Below are positions 26,072 through 33,005 of a stretch of DNA of 39,122 bases, in pieces. The position numbers and the translations under genes were made by a program. Source of the stretch: a virus; the IMG/VR virus record IMGVR_UViG_3300044491_003860, positions 1 through 39,122 of that record; one strand, 5' to 3'. The notes under the pieces are model-generated. The model had not been told where the DNA came from and made no database searches. It saw nothing but the letters and a program-made list of their open reading frames with translations. Position 1 is the first letter of the stretch; each line of letters begins with the position of its first letter.

Positions 26072-26834
26072 ATTTATGTAATTCGTCTGCCCATGCATGA
26101 TGTCCTCGCTCATTAGGGTGTCCATCGTTTGCAGATTTTGTCCAACCGTTCTTTGCACAGAATTCAAAATGGCTCTGAACATAATCTTTGTTGGGCACAA
26201 TTACTTTGTGTTGTGCAGATGCTCTGTTATCCTTTTGCATTTGTATATTTTCTTTTACAAACTCGCTGGTCTCGAAATTATAAAAGTGCTTTCTGTCTAT
26301 TTGATCTTTGAGTAATTTTAAATCAGGTCTTTGTTTTCCGTTCACTTCTGTTTCGGGTAGATCGTTTGTGAGTGCATGATAGAACACATACGGTATGTTG
26401 TGGTACTTTAGGAAGTATTGCAAGGACAGTATGTTGGTGTACAGTTTCACAGCACTCGATAGTTCGAGATCCATGTCCTTGTCACGCATGAAGAAATCGT
26501 GTTGCCAAAGTTGCCAAGTGCTCCATTGGTAATCAAATTTCAACAGTTCACCTTTTATTCCGCCTTCTTTTTCCTTTGGAGTCACGTAGTTGCTCACGTA
26601 GTCCCACCTGTATCCTGTGGTCCACCCTATGCTTACGAATGTGTCTTTTATCTTATCAGGGTTCTTGAAGAACCAATGCATTGTGGTATTGACTATCCTA
26701 TCGTTGCCCCTGCCTCCCTTTGCCATGCTAATCGTGGGCTCGTCTATGTTCAGCAGTGTACCTAACTGCTGATGACAACTGTTGAACTTCTTCCTTGTAC
26801 TGAAACTACAGCCGTTGCTTAGATGATATTTCAT
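26019..26834 (-). CDS. SGNH/GDSL-type hydrolase, paralogue 2
   Basis: 271 residues, clearly related to the 7846 protein: YHLSNGCSF (3-11), KGGRGNDR (about 39-46), VSIGWTTGYRWDYV (about 67-80) against VIGWSSAVRNDYV, YVFYHALTND, and a C-terminal NDGHPNERGHHAWADEL with the Asp-His dyad. Starts 4 nt before the stop of paralogue E, so the two are coupled in a leftward unit. Its C-terminus overlaps the methyltransferase gene. Confidence 0.75.
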   Translation of the reverse strand: MKYHLSNGCSFSTRKKFNSCHQQLGTLLNIDEPTISMAKGGRGNDRIVNTTMHWFFKNPDKIKDTFVSIGWTTGYRWDYVSNYVTPKEKEGGIKGELLKFDYQWSTWQLWQHDFFMRDKDMDLELSSAVKLYTNILSLQYFLKYHNIPYVFYHALTNDLPETEVNGKQRPDLKLLKDQIDRKHFYNFETSEFVKENIQMQKDNRASAQHKVIVPNKDYVQSHFEFCAKNGWTKSANDGHPNERGHHAWADELHKFIQQHNLLDRPSSYSPA

Positions 26835-27733
26835 ATGCTCTTACTCACGTGTTCCCAACATTCTCCGGACTCAAATTCTGCTATGCTCCACTGGCAGTGT
26901 GCAATCTTATTTGTCCATTCTTTCTTGTCTCCTCTGAACGGATTTTCAACTTCCGAAAGTTTTTTACTGCTGACGTTATACACCATGCTACCGGAGTCAC
27001 ATGCCACGTTAGGCACTCCGTTTATCACAGCATCAATTCCTGTACCTGAACTGTAGGTAACTGTGCACCATGCATTTTGTAATTGCTCTTGTATAGGTAC
27101 AAATCCTTTTTGGGCGACATCGGCTTCTTGCCATTCCACGTTGAAATATTCACAAACTGTTTCTTTACATTTTGCGTGTTGTGTTTTTCTCCTATACAAC
27201 GGATGAGGCCTTACGATTATTTGTCTTTCCGTGTGTTGCCTTATTTCCTTTACAGTTTGCTCTGTCCAAGTGAAAATGTCAGCACCTCGCAGACTGGCGT
27301 CACCCACTTTCTGCATACACAGTAAGATGTAATCGCCATCAGTTTTCCATGGTAACTCGGGATTATAACCGTTACGTTCAAATACCTTTTTGGATCTGTC
27401 GGTGTGTATGTGTTCAAAACCCCACTTGGCATCATCCCAAAGGAAACCGTTGACCCCCACTCTGAACTCGGTATGGAACGCTGTGTCTATGGGCCTACCA
27501 ATCAACTGCGTTTCGAGTTGTACGTATGGAATACCACTTTCTATGATTTTACCTTTGCCTTGATGTGCTGGCTTGCCCCGTTCCTTCTTGTAACTGCCAA
27601 ATATCACAGCACAGTCATATTCTTTGGTATTACTACTATTGGTAATTTCACCTCCACACCCTTTGGCAAATGATTGCAGGACATCTCTGAACTGTGGGTA
27701 GTTGGCTGTATCTTCTACTACTGCGACTCGCAT
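26831..27733 (-). CDS. GT-B-like capsule-type protein, paralogue E
   Basis: 300 residues, the only family member outside the main island. IIVRPHPLYRR (about 190-200) follows a HTERQ turn, TYSSGTGIDAVINGVPNVACD (about 246-266) replaces the His-Asn-Ser turn, then VENPFRGDKKEW and a variant C-terminus IAHCQWSIAEFESGECW. N-terminal AVIFGSYKKERGKPAHQGKG resembles D. It is paired with an SGNH hydrolase exactly as paralogue A is. A late promoter element ends 5 nt before the ATG. Confidence 0.65.
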   Translation of the reverse strand: MRVAVVEDTANYPQFRDVLQSFAKGCGGEITNSSNTKEYDCAVIFGSYKKERGKPAHQGKGKIIESGIPYVQLETQLIGRPIDTAFHTEFRVGVNGFLWDDAKWGFEHIHTDRSKKVFERNGYNPELPWKTDGDYILLCMQKVGDASLRGADIFTWTEQTVKEIRQHTERQIIVRPHPLYRRKTQHAKCKETVCEYFNVEWQEADVAQKGFVPIQEQLQNAWCTVTYSSGTGIDAVINGVPNVACDSGSMVYNVSSKKLSEVENPFRGDKKEWTNKIAHCQWSIAEFESGECWEHVSKSI

Positions 27734-27738
27734 AGGGA

Positions 27739-27746
27739 TATTTAAG
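27739..27746 (-). promoter_or_regulatory. Late promoter octamer, leaderless arrangement (paralogue E)
   Basis: Minus strand CTTAAATA, then five bases, then ATG. No Shine-Dalgarno intervenes. Confidence 0.5.
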
Positions 27747-27789
27747 GAGCGGAGCGAAAGCGTTAAATTTTAGGAAATGCGTTTTTTAG

Positions 27790-27815
27790 AAATAACGCGA
27801 AGCGTTAAAAAGCGT
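27790..27815 (-). terminator. Hairpin region after the porin gene
   Basis: Minus strand TAACGCTTCGCGTTA forms a 6-bp stem with a 3-nt loop, followed by an AT-rich tract ATTTCTAAAAAA. The 133-nt gap 27734-27866 carries several more AGCG/GCGTT copies that can pair alternatively, and otherwise nothing coding. It probably ends porin transcription before paralogue E. Confidence 0.45.
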
Positions 27816-27866
27816 AAAGCCGGCCTTGACCTTTTGGATCTAGACCGACTCCACAGTGTTTAGGAA

Positions 27867-28805
27867 CTAGAATGTGAACTTGATTCCAGCCGCCATGTCT
27901 GCTGTGTCTGTGCCTGACACCACGTCAGTCATTTCATAGCCAGCGTACATGCTGAAGTTGTCACCGATCTTCTTCTCGGCACCAACTGTTGTGTAGGCAG
28001 TCCCACTCTTGACTTTACCGTAACCCACTGAGAACGTCGTGTCTCCCACTGTGTGTGAGGCAACGTACTCGTTGGCTTTGGTGTCAAGATTGGTTGATTC
28101 CACTGTCTTGATCGTGTGGTTGTAACCGATCGTTGTGGCATCTGTGATGTCAAATGATGCACCAACACCTTTGTACTCGATGTTGTTCACCTTGTCATCC
28201 GTGTAGGCGATACCCACGTTTAGGCCGTCGCTGATGTCCATAGAGGCCGCAGTCTCGTAGACGTCAACACCTGATTTACCAGTTGTGCCGTCAACTTTTA
28301 CCAAGTTGTCGAACTGGATCGCACCAATGCTGTTAGAGTAGATCACTGTGTGTGAATCTCTGCTGAACAGTACCTGTGCGGCACTGGCGCCGTATTCTGG
28401 GAACACATCTGTCTTAGACGTCACAGCACCCTTGAACACAGAGTTCTGTCTTCCTGCTGATAGCACACCTGCGCCACCCATGTCAATGCCGGCGAAGGCC
28501 AGTTTTGAATCGAAGGGTGTAGAACCAGAGTCATCCGCGTCGATCGCCACTTCTAACTTGGCGAAGCCATCGATGCCCTCTGCGATGTTGCTTGTGAAGT
28601 CAACACCAATAGCGGAACCGTTGTTCTCTGCTTTTGCTGTTGACACGCCGTTAGCGTCTTCGTTGTTTGACAGCATGTAGTTCAGTGAACCATACACCTT
28701 CATCTCCGTCGCTTCGGCTGGGGCCGGTTTGAACACCGCCCATAAAACTATAAGTGCCACTACTATGGCCGCACCTATAGCCATCTTCTTGCTTGTTATC
28801 TTCAT
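27867..28805 (-). CDS. Gram-negative outer-membrane porin
   Basis: 312 residues. N-terminal signal: basic MKITSKK, hydrophobic 8-25, and a PAPAEA-type cleavage site near residue 32. The mature part alternates polar and hydrophobic residues as transmembrane beta strands, opens with MKVYGSLNYML, and ends IKFTF, the terminal aromatic needed for BAM insertion. This matches general diffusion porins of the Porin_4 type (about 300 residues). Start is supported by AGGAGA about 10 nt upstream, unlike the leaderless-type late genes. Likely roles are receptor replacement or altered uptake in the infected cell. Confidence 0.85.
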   Translation of the reverse strand: MKITSKKMAIGAAIVVALIVLWAVFKPAPAEATEMKVYGSLNYMLSNNEDANGVSTAKAENNGSAIGVDFTSNIAEGIDGFAKLEVAIDADDSGSTPFDSKLAFAGIDMGGAGVLSAGRQNSVFKGAVTSKTDVFPEYGASAAQVLFSRDSHTVIYSNSIGAIQFDNLVKVDGTTGKSGVDVYETAASMDISDGLNVGIAYTDDKVNNIEYKGVGASFDITDATTIGYNHTIKTVESTNLDTKANEYVASHTVGDTTFSVGYGKVKSGTAYTTVGAEKKIGDNFSMYAGYEMTDVVSGTDTADMAAGIKFTF

Positions 28806-28850
28806 TATAGATTGTCTCCTATATTTTTTCTCTATAAGGGTTATGTAAAT

Positions 28851-28873
28851 GCGATCACTGGCCTTGTGACCGC
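28851..28873. other. Hairpin in the porin upstream region
   Basis: GCGATCAC pairs with GTGACCGC around a 7-nt loop with one mismatch. A second hairpin, AGCAAC/GTTGCT with an 8-nt loop and a T-run, lies at 28903-28925. Between them is a minus-strand GATAAATA late element (28890-28897), 85 nt upstream of the porin ATG. Confidence 0.4.
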
Positions 28874-28889
28874 TTTGGATTGTAAGGCA

Positions 28890-28897
28890 TATTTATC
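28890..28897 (-). promoter_or_regulatory. Late promoter octamer for the porin gene
   Basis: Minus-strand GATAAATA; transcription from here would give an 80-nt leader carrying the GCGATCAC hairpin and the AGGAGA ribosome site. Confidence 0.4.
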
Positions 28898-28983
28898 AAA
28901 ATAGCAACACTTAATAGTTGCTTTTGGTAAACTTTTTCCGGGTGCTCAACGTTGAATAATTACAACGAACAGGAGGCGGAATC

Positions 28984-29151
28984 ATGGGCATACACTACGA
29001 CTACAAGAGCACCAGGGGTGCCAAGAAGATGGCCAAGCAACAGGAACGGGAACAGCGCAGGCGTAGGAGGAAGACAGAGGAATTGTCGAACGACAAAACA
29101 GACGAGAGCAAACCACTGACATTGGACATGATCACCGATCCCACGAAATGA
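28984..29151 (+). CDS. Small basic protein (55 aa) preceding a radical SAM gene
   Basis: ATG at 28984 has a perfect AGGAGG (28971-28976), 7 nt upstream. Residues 14-31 are Arg/Lys/Gln-rich (RRRRRK run at 25-30), the C-terminus ends MITDPTK. It overlaps the radical SAM gene by 4 nt (ATGA). It could be a nucleic-acid-binding peptide, or a substrate of the adjacent radical SAM enzyme; no Cys is present, so a thioether product is unlikely. Confidence 0.8.
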   Translation: MGIHYDYKSTRGAKKMAKQQEREQRRRRRKTEELSNDKTDESKPLTLDMITDPTK

Positions 29152-30143
29152 TAAACCAGAGACTGTTTGATCACTATGGGATTGACACGAACAAGGATCT
29201 AAAGATAAAAGATATTTGTCCCCGTCCTTTTGACACCTTGCTGATAGACAAGCAGGGGTCCTGCCACGCCTGTGAGTGTCAGTCTTGGTTACCGCAGAGC
29301 ATAGGCAATCTACAATTGAAATCACTGTCTGAGATCATTGGTAGTGGCATGCACAAACATCTGCAGAACTCGGTCACCGACGGCACGTATCGTTTCTGTA
29401 ACGAGAATCAGTGCCCGTACATCAAAAAAAATCGTGTGCTGTCAAATTACCATCCAGGTCCGGACGGCCTACGACACTTGAGACTTGCCATAGATGATAG
29501 TTGTAATCTTAGATGTCCCAGTTGCAGGAAAGGCATGATATTTCATAAGGAAGGATCTGCATACAATCTAGGAATACGACTCGCAGACAAGATAAACGAC
29601 TGGCTCCTCACGATACGCCATCCCCTGCAGGTGCACATCGGTTCAGACGGCGACCCATTCGCCTCTCACGTTTACAGGCACTTCATGAGACACACTCCAC
29701 AAAGAAACAACATCAACTATTCAATATTGACCAACGGACTCATGTTTCGAGAGTTCTGCGGCACTGTGCCACACGTCATCAACAACCTACAGAAGTTGGG
29801 CGTAAGCATAGACGGAGCCAGCAAGGAAACATATGAAAAGCTGAGACTGGGAGGCAAGTGGGAGAAGATATTGGAGGGCCTGGAATACATGGCAGAGCTT
29901 AAAAAGAAAAATCAATACCGTTTAGATCTACACATGGTGGTACAGCAGGAAAACTGGCATGAAATGGAAAACATGGTGGAGCTGGGTCACAAGTATGATG
30001 TTGACGGGATATACTTCAACAAGATTGAGGACTGGAACACTGGGATAGATTTCAAACTTCAGAACTTCACACAGCTAGAGGACTTTAAAAAAAGTATCTA
30101 CAAGGTCAATAAAGATCCCATAGCCTGGACAACAATGTTCTAG
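29148..30143 (+). CDS. Radical SAM protein with N-terminal SPASM-like cysteines
   Basis: 331 residues. The radical SAM site CNLRCPSC is at 119-126, unusually far from the N-terminus. It is followed by GSDGDPF, SILTNGLM and LGVSIDGASKETYEKLR in normal barrel order. Residues 20-90 carry six cysteines (24, 39, 42, 44, 84, 89) in a SPASM-like setting, FDTLLIDKQGSCHACECQSW and LSEI, which in ordinary enzymes lies after the barrel. The protein therefore looks circularly rearranged, or may be a fusion of a SPASM half-domain with a radical SAM domain. It converges with the SGNH gene over 4 nt. Confidence 0.8.
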   Translation: MINQRLFDHYGIDTNKDLKIKDICPRPFDTLLIDKQGSCHACECQSWLPQSIGNLQLKSLSEIIGSGMHKHLQNSVTDGTYRFCNENQCPYIKKNRVLSNYHPGPDGLRHLRLAIDDSCNLRCPSCRKGMIFHKEGSAYNLGIRLADKINDWLLTIRHPLQVHIGSDGDPFASHVYRHFMRHTPQRNNINYSILTNGLMFREFCGTVPHVINNLQKLGVSIDGASKETYEKLRLGGKWEKILEGLEYMAELKKKNQYRLDLHMVVQQENWHEMENMVELGHKYDVDGIYFNKIEDWNTGIDFKLQNFTQLEDFKKSIYKVNKDPIAWTTMF

Positions 30144-30862
30144 TGTAACTTATGCATAAATTTATCTAGAAATAATTTTGCGAAACGTTCATGATGTTCA
30201 ACACCGTAGTGTTCCCCGTCGGCGGCCATGCTTGGTTCTGTGTGTCTTTCTATTGATTCGAACCAGGACCAATGGGGCCAGCAGTTCTTTATGGTGTGGG
30301 TATCTAACACGTTACTAATCCCTTGTAGGTGTTCCGCATAATCATCCTGTGCAAAGCAATGGAATGTTTGACATTGATTCTTCTCCGCGAACTTCTCAAC
30401 AAAGAAAACGTTCTTAAGGAAATTGTTCTTGTCAGTCAACTCATCCTCAAATTTCAGTTCTTCTTGGTAACTCATCTGACTCTCGGCGTAGGTGTGCAAC
30501 TTCTCCCTACGACTCCAAAATGGCCAACACACAATTATTATACGTGGATGTATCACTTTCTCACAACCATACAGGATCCTGACAACCTTGTCGGCGCTGG
30601 CACCAGGTTGTCCAAGATTCCAATATCTTAGCCTCCCTGTGTTGTGCTGTGATAGGAAATGTACCCAGTGTTCGTTCTCGGCGTTTCCTTGCCCAAAGGT
30701 GTGTGAACACCCGAGCACTACCACATTCTTCTTGCCATCGGGCATCGGCGTCCACTCGGGACACCTGTATCCGTGTGCGTTGAGTTTGTAATCTTGCAGA
30801 TCTACCCCACCGGGTATGACTGCTTCTGGCATGGCACTGTCCGAGTAGTATCCAAATTTCAT
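30140..30862 (-). CDS. SGNH-type hydrolase, divergent paralogue 3
   Basis: 240 residues. VVVLGCSHTFGQGN (47-60) is block I with Ser53, WNLGQPGASADKV (about 80-92) block II, IIIVCWPFWSRRE block III, and DGEHYGVEHHERFA near the C-terminus carries the Asp/His pair. It is more distant from the other two SGNH proteins; the N-terminal 45 residues (LNAHGYRCPEW) are specific to it. Translationally coupled (ATGA) to the upstream 100-residue gene. Confidence 0.7.
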   Translation of the reverse strand: MKFGYYSDSAMPEAVIPGGVDLQDYKLNAHGYRCPEWTPMPDGKKNVVVLGCSHTFGQGNAENEHWVHFLSQHNTGRLRYWNLGQPGASADKVVRILYGCEKVIHPRIIIVCWPFWSRREKLHTYAESQMSYQEELKFEDELTDKNNFLKNVFFVEKFAEKNQCQTFHCFAQDDYAEHLQGISNVLDTHTIKNCWPHWSWFESIERHTEPSMAADGEHYGVEHHERFAKLFLDKFMHKLH

Positions 30863-31164
30863 TACGTGCTTCCTTTCGCGTTCATCATCCTCTGATTGAT
30901 TCTGTGTACTAGGTACAGTTCCATGAACCCCATCCTCTTCCGGTTGCCGAACATTGTGGGATATTTAAGTTTGCCCATCATGAGATACTTCTCATCAGCG
31001 TAGAGATCAAGTCTACCTTTGTGTTTTGGATACCTGAATTCCAAGGCCTTGTGTTTCCACAAGTACTTGACCAGTTTGGATTCATCCAGCAACATGGTTT
31101 CGGCCAGTGCGGGTGGTATGTTTTCCTTGAACTGTTTCAACTTTATGGAATAAAACTTCTTCAC
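30862..31164 (-). CDS. Protein of unknown function (100 aa)
   Basis: A basic, helical protein starting with GTG at 31164. Residues 38-78 include HKALEFRYPKHKGRLDLYADEKYLMMG. No motif recognised. It starts 20 nt downstream of tRNA-Arg, so the two probably share one transcript, and is coupled to the SGNH gene by an overlapping ATGA. Confidence 0.65.
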   Translation of the reverse strand: MKKFYSIKLKQFKENIPPALAETMLLDESKLVKYLWKHKALEFRYPKHKGRLDLYADEKYLMMGKLKYPTMFGNRKRMGFMELYLVHRINQRMMNAKGST

Positions 31165-31184
31165 ACAAGTAATTATTTTGTTTT

Positions 31185-31261
31185 TGGTGCACCCTCCAGG
31201 ATTCGAACCTGGGACTTTTCGTTTAGGAAACGAATGCTCTATCCAACTGAACTAAGGGTGC
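31185..31261 (-). tRNA. tRNA-Arg(CCT)
   Basis: A 77-nt cloverleaf with encoded CCA. Acceptor GCACCCT/AGGGTGC, D-arm GTTC-AGTTGGATA-GAGC, anticodon stem TTCGT/ACGAA with loop TTCCTAA (anticodon CCT), T-arm CCAGG-TTCGAAT-CCTGG. It reads AGG, which is frequent in this phage's genes. Confidence 0.95.
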
Positions 31262-31271
31262 GTGTAACTCT

Positions 31272-31340
31272 ATCACACAGAAGAACCTTGTGTTCTAACC
31301 AATAGTGTGAGATACTTTTTTACCATTGGTAAAAAAAGTG
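31272..31340. other. Nested inverted repeats next to tRNA-Arg
   Basis: CACAC and GTGTG flank an inner AGAAC/GTTCT hairpin (31274-31310). Next to it is a near-palindrome, ACTTTTTTACC/GGTAAAAAAAGT (31314-31339), spanning the PRMT-like stop codon. This could end transcription from either side or separate the two transcripts. Confidence 0.4.
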
Positions 31341-32297
31341 GTTGATTTTTTGTAAAACTTTCCATTCTTCACGGGGTAGATGTTCATATTTAAAATTGTT
31401 ATAACTTAATTTATATGTTCCTGGGGCATCTAAATTAAACATCGGGGCGTTCTTCCATGGCATATAGGGTGCATCTTTAATATACAATGTATTAGATTCA
31501 AATGAAATCTTATTGACGACAGCAACAGATGAGGGTGAGTGTACATCAAAAATTAAGGAAATATCAAATTTATCTTCTATCTTCTTAGGTAGATTGTTCA
31601 TGCTGTATGAAATTTTGTCTGTGTAAAGAAGGTCGGGTTTGTTTTTTGAAATATTCATCAGATCATTAATCTCCACCCAATACATTTTTTTATGATCGTC
31701 TTCTTTGTTTATTTTTTTAAATGCTTCAAAAAAATTCCGATCTATGCACTCGTCCAATGACAACGTTTTTGCTTCGAGTGTTTTTTGCTCAAGGTCATTT
31801 AAAAAATCACTATCAAAAGGATTTTGCCAAATCCATAAATCGCAACTGAGTCTATCCGGAATACTAATAGCATCAGGGGACATATAAGATTTAATAAGAT
31901 CCCAAGTATGTATCATGCCTTGATCAAACAACCCAGGTCCCACCGTCTCGCTGACAAGTATATCAATTGGATCTTTAACCATAGGCAAATCTGCGCCTGC
32001 TGATGGTTCAACATGTTTGTTGATCACTGTGAATCTGGAGCTGTCAAAACTACTGTTCAATACCTTATATGCGATTGCACACATGCTTCTATCTTTCTCA
32101 ATGGCGTAAACATGCTTTGCTCCGGCCGATAATGCGTAAGAAGACAAGATGCCTGTGCCACAACCGAAATCTAACACCACCTTGTCTTTTGCGTGTTTAC
32201 GCAGAGCATCGTAAAAAAATTGATTTCGCCATTTATCTTTGATCATTTGCCAATAAGGATAAAAATCTTTATTTGTAATTGATATTTTTTCAGACAT
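31320..32297 (-). CDS. PRMT-like protein methyltransferase (AT-rich)
   Basis: 325 residues with a protein arginine methyltransferase layout. VVLDFGCGTGILS (40-52) followed by SAGAKHVYAIE (57-67) is the PRMT form of SAM motif I and post-I. ILVSETVGPGL (113-123) matches the first glutamate loop (Glu117), and SIPDRLSCDLW the threonine/proline-Asp-Arg segment. The second catalytic glutamate of the PRMT double-E loop is not evident (FDQG instead). A C-terminal beta-barrel-like half of about 150 residues follows. Base composition is strikingly AT-rich, unlike the flanking genes. It could methylate host or phage proteins, or be a non-arginine methyltransferase. Confidence 0.75.
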   Translation of the reverse strand: MSEKISITNKDFYPYWQMIKDKWRNQFFYDALRKHAKDKVVLDFGCGTGILSSYALSAGAKHVYAIEKDRSMCAIAYKVLNSSFDSSRFTVINKHVEPSAGADLPMVKDPIDILVSETVGPGLFDQGMIHTWDLIKSYMSPDAISIPDRLSCDLWIWQNPFDSDFLNDLEQKTLEAKTLSLDECIDRNFFEAFKKINKEDDHKKMYWVEINDLMNISKNKPDLLYTDKISYSMNNLPKKIEDKFDISLIFDVHSPSSVAVVNKISFESNTLYIKDAPYMPWKNAPMFNLDAPGTYKLSYNNFKYEHLPREEWKVLQKINHFFYQW

Positions 32298-32356
32298 CTT
32301 ATTTCTTTATGTTTATTTTTATTTTTATTTCAGACATTCGCTTCCTTATTATCATG

Positions 32357-32430
32357 TGGTGGAGGATAGGAGAGTCGAACTCCTGACTCATCCATGCCAT
32401 GGATGCGTGATCCCACTTCACCAATCCCCC
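32357..32430 (-). tRNA. tRNA-Ala(GGC)
   Basis: 74 nt with encoded CCA. Acceptor GGGGGAT/ATCCTCC has G3:U70, the alanine identity pair. D-arm GTGA-AGTGGGA-TCAC, anticodon stem CATCC/GGATG with loop ATGGCAT (anticodon GGC), T-arm AGGAG-TTCGACT-CTCCT. Confidence 0.88.
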
Positions 32431-32502
32431 AAACGAACCAATCACATGCGAGACCATTGACTTCTTTGGTGTATATGGTAATTCTGGCATGTTTGGTTCT
32501 TG

Positions 32503-32578
32503 TGGTGCCGCTTCACGGATTCGAACCGCGGACCTACTGATTACAAATCAGTTGCTCTACCGGCTGAGCTAAAGCGGC
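32503..32578 (-). tRNA. tRNA-Thr(TGT)
   Basis: 76 nt with encoded CCA. Acceptor GCCGCTT/AAGCGGC, D-arm GCTC-AGCCGGTA-GAGC, anticodon stem ACTGA/TCAGT with loop TTTGTAA (anticodon TGT, reading ACA), T-arm CGCGG-TTCGAAT-CCGTG with a G-T pair. Confidence 0.95.
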
Positions 32579-32748
32579 GTCACAGTTAAAATAGTACACT
32601 ACAAACCCCGTTATGTCTACCTGTTAAACGCACACAGACGCCTTTATACGCATGGTAAAACTGATCTTGGATCCGTTGTACATCTGCCCGTAATACACGC
32701 ACATAAAGGTAGGTATGTAATAATAGCATATCTGACCTGTTGACAACG

Positions 32749-32756
32749 CATAAATA
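32749..32756 (+). promoter_or_regulatory. Late promoter octamer
   Basis: CATAAATA, 18 nt before the ATG at 32775, leaving a short leader. The surrounding gap 32579-32774 shows nothing else convincing. Confidence 0.5.
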
Positions 32757-32774
32757 ATCTTATACAATAAAATT

Positions 32775-32957
32775 ATGAGAGACATAAAAACAATAACAGC
32801 ATACGCCCAAAAGATGATGCGTGAGGCCAAGGAGAAAGTGCTCTTCAGGAACCTGCGTAAAGAGGTAAACATGGGTGCCAACGGCACACAGGATTACGTG
32901 ATCAAGAATGGCGACAATGCTGGTAAACTGGCACTGAACGCCAACAAGTTCCAATAG
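32775..32957 (+). CDS. Small basic protein (60 aa)
   Basis: MRDIKTITAYAQKMM followed by a helical Lys/Arg-rich segment (KEKVLFRNLRKEV) and a polar tail with NGTQDYVIKNGDNAG. No domain recognised. A late promoter 18 nt upstream supports expression in the late phase. Confidence 0.65.
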   Translation: MRDIKTITAYAQKMMREAKEKVLFRNLRKEVNMGANGTQDYVIKNGDNAGKLALNANKFQ

Positions 32958-32991
32958 TATTTTCTATCCAGATCATCTATTCATTGACTGG

Positions 32992-32999
32992 TGTAAATA
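32992..32999 (+). promoter_or_regulatory. Late promoter octamer, leaderless arrangement
   Basis: TGTAAATA ends 6 nt before the ATG at 33006; the six bases ACCGGT carry no ribosome site. Confidence 0.55.
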
Positions 33000-33005
33000 A
33001 CCGGT

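Noticed and set aside
30956-30973. TAAATA followed seven bases later by an in-frame ATG inside the 30862-31164 gene
   Set aside because: The bases encode ordinary residues of that gene; treated as a chance match to the leaderless-promoter rule.
32299-32490. 63-codon minus-strand frame upstream of the PRMT-like gene
   Set aside because: It runs through the tRNA-Ala gene, so it is not coding.
32624-32785. Short minus-strand frame rich in Tyr and Ile in the gap before 32775
   Set aside because: It starts inside a better-supported + strand gene and covers its promoter; composition reflects AT-rich DNA. A weak resemblance to the 38499 protein was not convincing.
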